Virus record (IMG/VR): IMGVR_UViG_3300032516_003760
Span: 1-28,285 of that record
Strand: one strand, 5' to 3'
DNA: 28,285 nt
Source: a virus
The notes beneath the pieces were generated by a model. It ran no database searches, was not told the origin of the DNA, and was given only the letters and a program-made list of their open reading frames with translations. Positions within the stretch are counted from its first letter, which is position 1. Every line of letters starts with the position of its first letter. This document shows, piece after piece, positions 24,481 to 28,285 of the stretch. A program made the translations under genes and the position numbers.

Positions 24481-25305
24481 ATGCAGGTATTTGATTTCGA
24501 TCTTCCAGTATCGTTCTTCGAGAAAGCCGACGCGGAGCCGGGCAAAGAACGGCGCATCGGTGGCATCGCTACTCTGGAGACCAAAGATCGCCAGGGAGAA
24601 ATCATCCTTGCCAGAGGGGTCGATTTCTCGGATTTCGTCCAAAATGGGTGGTTCAATGACAACCACTCCAAGAACACCACCGACATTTTGGGCTACCCTG
24701 AGCAGGCCAAGTTTTTCCGAAAGGGATCCGCGCTACCCAATGGCGAGACGGCCAAGGCGGCTGGGCACTGGGTGGAAGGGTATCTGCTCAACACCCCCGG
24801 CGCCGACAAGGTCTGGGAGTTGGGCCGTGCTCTCGCCCAGACCAATCGCCGGCTGGGATTCTCGGTTGAGGGGAAGATCGAGAAGCGCACGGGTCCGCTC
24901 CAGAAAACCATCGCCAAGGCGCTGGTGCGCAATATTGCCATTACTAACTGTCCGGTTAACGCGGGAGCGCGGATGGAGATCTTGGCCAAGAGCCTTCAGG
25001 CAGCGGGGCTCGACGAGGAGATGGAGAAGATGCTGGGCATGGGCACCGCTACGCCTGGCGCTCCGGTCGTTGGCCCGCAGAGCGGCATGGGCGCTGGGCG
25101 GGTGGTCACCGGCGAGAGTCTGGAGCACGACGAGACCAACACCGCGGCAGATGAAGACGAGAAGAAGCGCAAGAAGCGCGTGAAGAAATCCATGACGGAA
25201 GGTGGGGCGTTTGTGTGGCTGCGCGCCCGGCTGCCGCACGCCACCCCGGAACAACTCGGGCGCATCATCACCCTGACCCGTGCCGCTAAAGCGCGGGGCA
25301 AGTGA
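24481..25305 (+). CDS. Prohead protease (HK97-type, serine protease)
   Basis: The product has 274 residues. The assemblin-like fold cleaves scaffold and other head proteins during capsid maturation. The likely catalytic His is H62 in WFNDNHSKN and the likely Ser is S128 in LGFSVEG, the usual spacing for this family. The start of the fold (RIGGIATLETKDRQGEII) and GHWVEGYLL are also typical. Residues after about 185 form an added acidic, then basic tail (KKRKKRVKK) and end in a conserved-looking helix. An ATG at 24391 is in frame, but it would translate the terminator stem. The ATG at 24481 has GGTGAGG at 24469-24475 and begins where the family does. The position just before the scaffold and capsid genes supports the assignment. 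Confidence 0.9.
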   Translation: MQVFDFDLPVSFFEKADAEPGKERRIGGIATLETKDRQGEIILARGVDFSDFVQNGWFNDNHSKNTTDILGYPEQAKFFRKGSALPNGETAKAAGHWVEGYLLNTPGADKVWELGRALAQTNRRLGFSVEGKIEKRTGPLQKTIAKALVRNIAITNCPVNAGARMEILAKSLQAAGLDEEMEKMLGMGTATPGAPVVGPQSGMGAGRVVTGESLEHDETNTAADEDEKKRKKRVKKSMTEGGAFVWLRARLPHATPEQLGRIITLTRAAKARGK

Positions 25306-25316
25306 AGGAGAGAGGC

Positions 25317-26153
25317 ATGGCAACGACCCAGGAGAACGACAAAGTCGATGAGGAAGAGGGCGGAGAAAGCGTGGGCGACGGCCAGGATGAGGGCGAGATG
25401 GACAAGTGCGGCGGCGTGAAGAAGGGCTGCGGCACGAAAAAGGCTGAAGACCTCACCGAGGACGATCTGGAGAAGTCGATCGAGCAGCTCCAGTCGCTCA
25501 CCGAGGGAGCGGGCCCGTCCCGCAAGCAGACGCTCCTGGAGAAGGCCCAGGGCGCCGAGCTATCCAAGAGCGAGCGGATCGAGCTGTTCGAGCTGCTCGG
25601 CAAGAGCGAGGCATCCAAGGCATCGCTCAGCTCCGAGATTACCAAAGGGCTGACCGAGAACGACACGCTGCAGAAGGCGCTCGACGTGAGCGACTTTCTC
25701 ACGGAGCAGCACAACGAGCTGGTCAAGTCGCTGACCGGGCTCGCCGACGCGCTGGAGAAGTCCGACGGCCGACAGCACGAGTTCAACCTGGTGCTTGCCC
25801 GCGCGGTCTCCGGCATCGGCCAGCTGACCAAGGGGCTGGGCGAGCGAGTCGGGATCATCGAGTCCCAACCTGCCCGCGGTCCCAAGAGCAGGGGCGTCAC
25901 CGGCGCACAGGCGCTGGAGAAGTCCTTCGCTGGGGCAACTCAGCCGTCCGGCGGGATCTCCAAGGGGGCGGTGCTCGATGAGCTGGAATTGATGGTCCAG
26001 GAGTCGGTGTCGAAGTCGCTCAACGGAGCGACCGAGGATGGAGTCGATCTGGTCATGGCCAGCTCGAAGTACGAGCAGTTCAATCTGATCAGCCAGGGAT
26101 TGCTCGATCAGGTGCAGCAGAGGATCCAGAGCAAGAAAGCGGCTGCCCGCTGA
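25317..26153 (+). CDS. Putative capsid scaffold protein
   Basis: The product has 278 residues with an AGGAG site six bases before the ATG. The N-terminal 40 residues are very acidic with two Cys. The rest is Lys-, Glu-, Leu- and Ser-rich and predicted helical or coiled-coil, with a few KS-containing repeats (LEKSIEQLQSL, ALEKSDGR, ALEKSFAG). It ends in a Gln/Lys-rich helix. The composition, and the place between the protease and major capsid genes, are those of a scaffolding protein that directs prohead assembly and is later degraded. There is no sequence motif that proves it. An in-frame GTG at 25302 is a poorer start. Confidence 0.7.
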   Translation: MATTQENDKVDEEEGGESVGDGQDEGEMDKCGGVKKGCGTKKAEDLTEDDLEKSIEQLQSLTEGAGPSRKQTLLEKAQGAELSKSERIELFELLGKSEASKASLSSEITKGLTENDTLQKALDVSDFLTEQHNELVKSLTGLADALEKSDGRQHEFNLVLARAVSGIGQLTKGLGERVGIIESQPARGPKSRGVTGAQALEKSFAGATQPSGGISKGAVLDELELMVQESVSKSLNGATEDGVDLVMASSKYEQFNLISQGLLDQVQQRIQSKKAAAR

Positions 26154-26198
26154 GTAATCGGGCCAGCGAACGATAGACACTTTGACCCCTTCGGGGAC

Positions 26199-26204
26199 AG
26201 GAGG
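26199..26204 (+). promoter_or_regulatory. Consensus Shine-Dalgarno of the major capsid gene
   Basis: AGGAGG lies eight bases before the ATG at 26213 and is one of the strongest ribosome sites in the window, as expected for the most abundant protein. A small CCCC-TTC-GGGG hairpin at 26186-26196 lies just upstream and may stabilise the 5' end. The site rules out the TTG at 26207 as the start. Confidence 0.75.
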
Positions 26205-26212
26205 TTTTGGTA

Positions 26213-26472
26213 ATGGAAGCCAACATGGTGAGCTGGAAGGATTACGAGGGCATCGAGGGATTCGGGGCCGCCACTCAGGCAGATGTCGATTCGCTCAACA
26301 AGGCCCTCCTGGCCGGCCAGGCCATCACGGGCCCGGGCGGAACGGCCGGAGACGGCTTCGCGCTCCGCGTGGAAAGCCTTGAAAGGACGCTGAAAAATAC
26401 CACCTACCGGATGGAGCATATCCGGTTCTGGAAGGCCATCCCGAAGCTGCCCGCGTACAACACCGTCAACTT
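26213..26472 (+). CDS. Major capsid protein, exon 1 (HK97 fold)
   Basis: Exon 1 encodes about 87 residues (MEANMVSWKDYEGIEGFGAA start), the N-terminal arm of an HK97-fold capsid protein, up to PAYNTVN. Without splicing, the frame runs 20 bases into the intron-like sequence and stops at 26494, giving a 93-residue dead-end product. The text RVESLERTLKN, RMEHIRFWK and IPKLPAYNTV is that of phage major capsid proteins, which continue directly into the SQYGSN...GFISEGDLP text coded from 26752. The end of exon 1 is 26472 (CTT|) or 26473 (CTTT|). Paired with exon 2 starts at 26736 or 26743, these give in-frame proteins of 477 or 475 residues. I prefer the first pairing because the intron then ends in ATG, as in T4 introns. 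Confidence 0.85.
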
Positions 26473-26735
26473 TTCGGCGGCTCTTGCGGCGTGAGCCCAA
26501 GGAGAAAACCGGGTGAATTGCTGGAACGCTAAAGCGATGAACAACGCCAAGCCAATCAGCAGCCAAGCTGCCCGAAGCGCGATCAGTAGGGCAGAAGGTT
26601 CAGAGACTAGGGGCGTGACAAGCGCACTGAATAACCGCCCCCACGAGTGCCCGGCATCCCAATTTGGGATGGTGATATAGTCCGACACTCCGGGGAAACC
26701 CGGAGAGCGGGCATAAACAGCCCGCGTAACTGATG
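26473..26735 (+). ncRNA. ORF-less group I intron in the major capsid gene
   Basis: The intervening sequence of about 263 nt has the group I core elements in order. P is GAATTGCTGGAAC at about 26515-26527. Q is AATCAGCAGCC at 26554-26564, whose CAGCAG can pair with TTGCTG of P. R is GGTTCAGAGACTA at 26597-26609. S is GATATAGTCCGAC at 26674-26686, whose TAGTC pairs with GACTA of R to form P7 at the guanosine-binding site. Near the 5' site, CTTTT can pair with AGGAG at about 26500-26504, giving the U-G pair required in P1. The 3' end GATG resembles T4 introns. The size leaves no room for a homing endonuclease, and none is encoded. Exact boundaries are uncertain by a few bases. Confidence 0.88.
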
Positions 26736-27909
26736 CGAAGAGCACAACGAGATGAGCCAGTACGGGTCGAACCCGGATGCTGGCTTCATCTCCGAAGGAG
26801 ATCTTCCCGAGGAAGACGACGCGATCTACACGAGAAAATACCACATCGTGAAGTACCTCGGGACCACCCGCAAGGTGTCCCACGTCATGAGCCTGGTGAA
26901 GCCGGCCCATGGCAACGTGGTCGCGCAGGAAACGGTCAACGGCACCATGCACCTGCTCCGGATTCTGGAGCGGGCGCTGTTCTACGGGGACAGCAGCTTG
27001 TCCGCCCTCCAGTTCGACGGCATGGAAAAGCTCATGAAGGATCTGTGCCCGGCGACCAACATCATCGATCTCCGCGGTCTGCCGCTGAGCGAAGATCTGC
27101 TGACAGATGGAGCACTTACGGTCCAAGATGCGCCCAACTACGGCACGCCCACCCACCTTTTCCTGAACCCTAAGACCAAGACGGATTTGGTCAAGACGTT
27201 CTTCCCCAAGGAGCGGCACGACACGTTCCAGAAACAGGGCGGCTTCATCGGTCTCGACATCAAGGGCTTCACGTCCCCTGCCGGTGACGTGCTGTTCGAG
27301 CCAGACGTGTTCATCACCGACGGTGGCGCCCCCAACGCCGGAGCCCTGGGCGACCAGACCAAGCGCCCGGGCACCCCGACCAACTCCACCGGCGCAACCG
27401 CTCCGACGGAGGCGCTGGGCAAGTTCGTGGCCGACGACGCTGGCGACTACCGCTACAAGGTCGTCGCGGTGAACCGCTTCGGCCGTTCGGCTCCGCTGGC
27501 GTTCGGAGCCGCGGTGACCGTGCAGGCTGGCGACAAGGTGACCTTCGGCCTGACCCCCTCCAGCGCGACCACCGGCTGGTACGAGATCTACAGGACGAAG
27601 AAGAACGGCGCGCTCGGCACCGAGCGACTCATCCTCCGGGTGCCCAACGCGGCTGGCGCGGGCGAGACCATCGTCAACGACTTCAACGAGAACCTGCCCG
27701 GCTGCACCTCGGCCTTCCTGTGGCAGCTCAACCTGGAGTCCATGAGTTTCAAGCAGTTAGCCCCGATGGTCAAAATCCCGCTGGCGACAATCGACAGCAG
27801 TATCAGATGGATGCAGCTCCTGTACGGAACTCCCGTACTTTACACACCTGGTAAGAATGTTCTCTACAGGAACATCGGCCGGGCGACGGGGTACGTCGGC
27901 TCACCGTAA
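26736..27909 (+). CDS. Major capsid protein, exon 2 (HK97 fold with Ig/Fn3-like insertion)
   Basis: Exon 2 encodes about 390 residues; an ATG at 26752 makes it look like a separate gene, but it has no ribosome site. It continues the capsid fold with GFISEGDLPEEDD (E-loop region) and YLGTTRKVSHVMSLV, followed by the P-domain helix and beta strands. From about 27370 to 27690 it holds an inserted domain after a Pro/Thr linker. GDYRYKVVAVNRFGRSAPL and GWYEIYRTKK are the strands of an immunoglobulin/fibronectin-III-like fold. HK97 text resumes with TSAFLWQLNLESMSFKQLAP and ends LYRNIGRATGYVGSP. The insertion probably projects from the capsid surface. A nonamer lies at 27226. Confidence 0.9.
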
Positions 27910-27937
27910 GGGTTGAGAACGACTGACAAAAATTGAT

Positions 27938-28009
27938 TTTCTGGAAAAGGCGTCGGGGTACCCCGGCTCCCCTTCCGGCTCCTCGGCGCCTTTTTCAGAT
28001 TTCCAGAAA
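27938..28009 (+). terminator. Terminator hairpin bracketed by an inverted pair of nonamers
   Basis: AAAAGGCG at 27945-27952 pairs with CGCCTTTT at 27987-27994, and T runs to 27995. An inner CGGGGTACCCCG (27954-27965) can form its own stem. TTTCTGGAA at 27938-27946 overlaps the left arm, and its inverse TTCCAGAAA lies at 28001-28009, so the two nonamers can extend the stem with a short interruption. It ends transcription after the capsid gene and precedes the next ATG by 25 bp. Confidence 0.7.
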
Positions 28010-28020
28010 GCGAGGAAGTC

Positions 28021-28285
28021 ATGGAGAACACACTCAGCGATGCGGTCAAGGCCCGCATCCCCTCCGAAGAGGAGGACGAATTCATCCAGAAAAGCCTGGC
28101 CGGCGCGGTCTCGCTGTTCATGGGCCTCCCGGTTCTCGCCGACGCCGATCGGATCGTGACCACGATCCTGTTCAGCAATGCCACCAAGACCATCGCGGCA
28201 CAACCCGACTGCCCGCGCAACGTCACCGCGACCCTGACCGATGCCGACGATAGCGTGGTGGGTCTGTTGACCATCACCGGCAAGG
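28021..28285 (+). CDS. Probable virion protein, 3' partial
   Basis: The frame is open from the ATG at 28021 to the right edge; 88 residues are visible. GAGGA at 28011-28015 is well spaced. The N-terminus is helical and acidic (SEEEDEFIQKSL). A beta-rich part follows with NATKTIAAQPDCPRNVTATL, a pattern I associate with small structural proteins downstream of capsid genes. A head decoration, head completion or tail protein is plausible. It cannot be assigned from this fragment. Confidence 0.7.
   Translation, partial: MENTLSDAVKARIPSEEEDEFIQKSLAGAVSLFMGLPVLADADRIVTTILFSNATKTIAAQPDCPRNVTATLTDADDSVVGLLTITGK

Larger units (their letters stand above)
386..28009. repeat. Highly iterated nonamer TTCCAGAAA / TTTCTGGAA (38 exact copies)
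   Basis: Counted by eye. TTCCAGAAA on the + strand starts at 386, 409, 436, 1218, 2138, 2982, 6074, 6364, 10830, 12271, 13520, 14092, 14129, 15937, 18455, 19121, 19592, 20213, 20807, 22111, 27226 and 28001. TTTCTGGAA starts at 3864, 4043, 4703, 5066, 5249, 5723, 5903, 7648, 9766, 10695, 16123, 18910, 19752, 20864, 21248 and 27938. At this base composition about 0.1-0.2 copies are expected on both strands. The flanks vary while the nine bases stay fixed. The core TTC-CA-GAA is an imperfect dyad. Many one-mismatch relatives also occur, for example CTCCAGAAA near 4248, 14211, 17276 and 22946. The function is unknown. Confidence 0.9.

Noticed and set aside
24391-25305. Protease start at the ATG at 24391
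   Set aside because: It would translate the terminator hairpin and add 30 residues absent from the family. The ATG at 24481 has a strong ribosome site.
26213-26494. Stand-alone 93-residue protein
   Set aside because: Its last seven residues are translated intron sequence. The rest is the N-terminus of the capsid protein, so it is treated as exon 1.
26404-27219. 271-codon ORF on the - strand
   Set aside because: It runs antisense across the intron and both capsid exons. The + strand product is a recognisable capsid protein, and the - strand product has no recognisable family and an unusual composition.
26752-27909. Independent gene starting at the ATG at 26752
   Set aside because: There is no ribosome-binding site, the first residues continue the capsid text of exon 1, and the sequence before it has a group I intron core.
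26213-27909. Frameshift or gene decay as the cause of the split capsid gene
   Set aside because: The gap is about 263 nt with ordered P, Q, R and S elements and pairing P7 strands, which decay would not create. The capsid protein is also essential.
386-28009. Nonamer as a by-product of a repeated protein motif (VPEK or FQK)
   Set aside because: It is read in all six frames, giving different residues, and also occurs outside genes. Protein repeats explain only some VPEK copies in the giant gene and the two FQKKG copies at 409 and 436.
1-28285. CRISPR array, tRNA genes or attachment sites
   Set aside because: No regularly spaced direct repeats with unique spacers, no cloverleaf-like sequence and no integrase were seen. 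The nonamer copies are irregularly spaced and in both orientations.

Overview
The window is part of the head/virion gene module of a tailed double-stranded DNA phage (Caudoviricetes) or a prophage of one. Every convincing gene is on the + strand. The genes are tightly packed, many overlap by a few bases, and the markers are an HK97-type portal, a MuF-like minor head protein, a prohead protease, a scaffold-like protein and an HK97-fold major capsid protein. The DNA is GC-rich (roughly 60% by eye). No integrase, tRNA, rRNA or CRISPR is visible, and nothing in the sequence fixes the host.

Layout. 1-2055: proline-rich protein with a C-terminal zinc ribbon, cut by the left edge. 2075-3736: portal. 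3746-4135: small unknown protein. 4156-8937: very long protein joining a SNF2 helicase to a zeta-toxin-like P-loop kinase domain. 8934-10256: HExxH metallopeptidase-like protein. 10249-10775: two small Cys-containing proteins. 10778-12046: beta-class DNA methyltransferase. 12037-15447: MuF-like protein fused to an inorganic pyrophosphatase-like domain and a CCA-adding-enzyme-type nucleotidyltransferase domain. 15455-16086: three small proteins. 16099-23808: 2569-residue giant with a HipA/PI-kinase-like catalytic loop, a string of beta repeats and a C-terminal possible ADP-ribosyltransferase-like domain. 23811-24352: two small proteins. 24349-24468: promoter-like sequence and a strong terminator. 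24481-27909: protease, scaffold and capsid genes. 28021-28285: start of another gene, cut by the right edge.

Three things stand out. First, the major capsid gene is split by an ORF-less group I intron of about 263 nt (about 26473-26735); unspliced, it reads as two unrelated-looking ORFs. Second, the nonamer TTCCAGAAA (or its complement) occurs 38 times by my count, against about 0.1-0.2 expected by chance. It is used in all six reading frames and also as an inverted pair around a terminator, so the selection is on DNA and not on protein. Third, the long proteins share small modules (a GPxGGKW-type motif and a roughly 65-residue alpha/beta unit) while carrying quite different enzymatic domains. 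This looks like a modular set of virion-packaged, probably injected effector or anti-defence enzymes organised around the MuF protein, comparable in concept to phage P1 DarB. That functional reading is inference.
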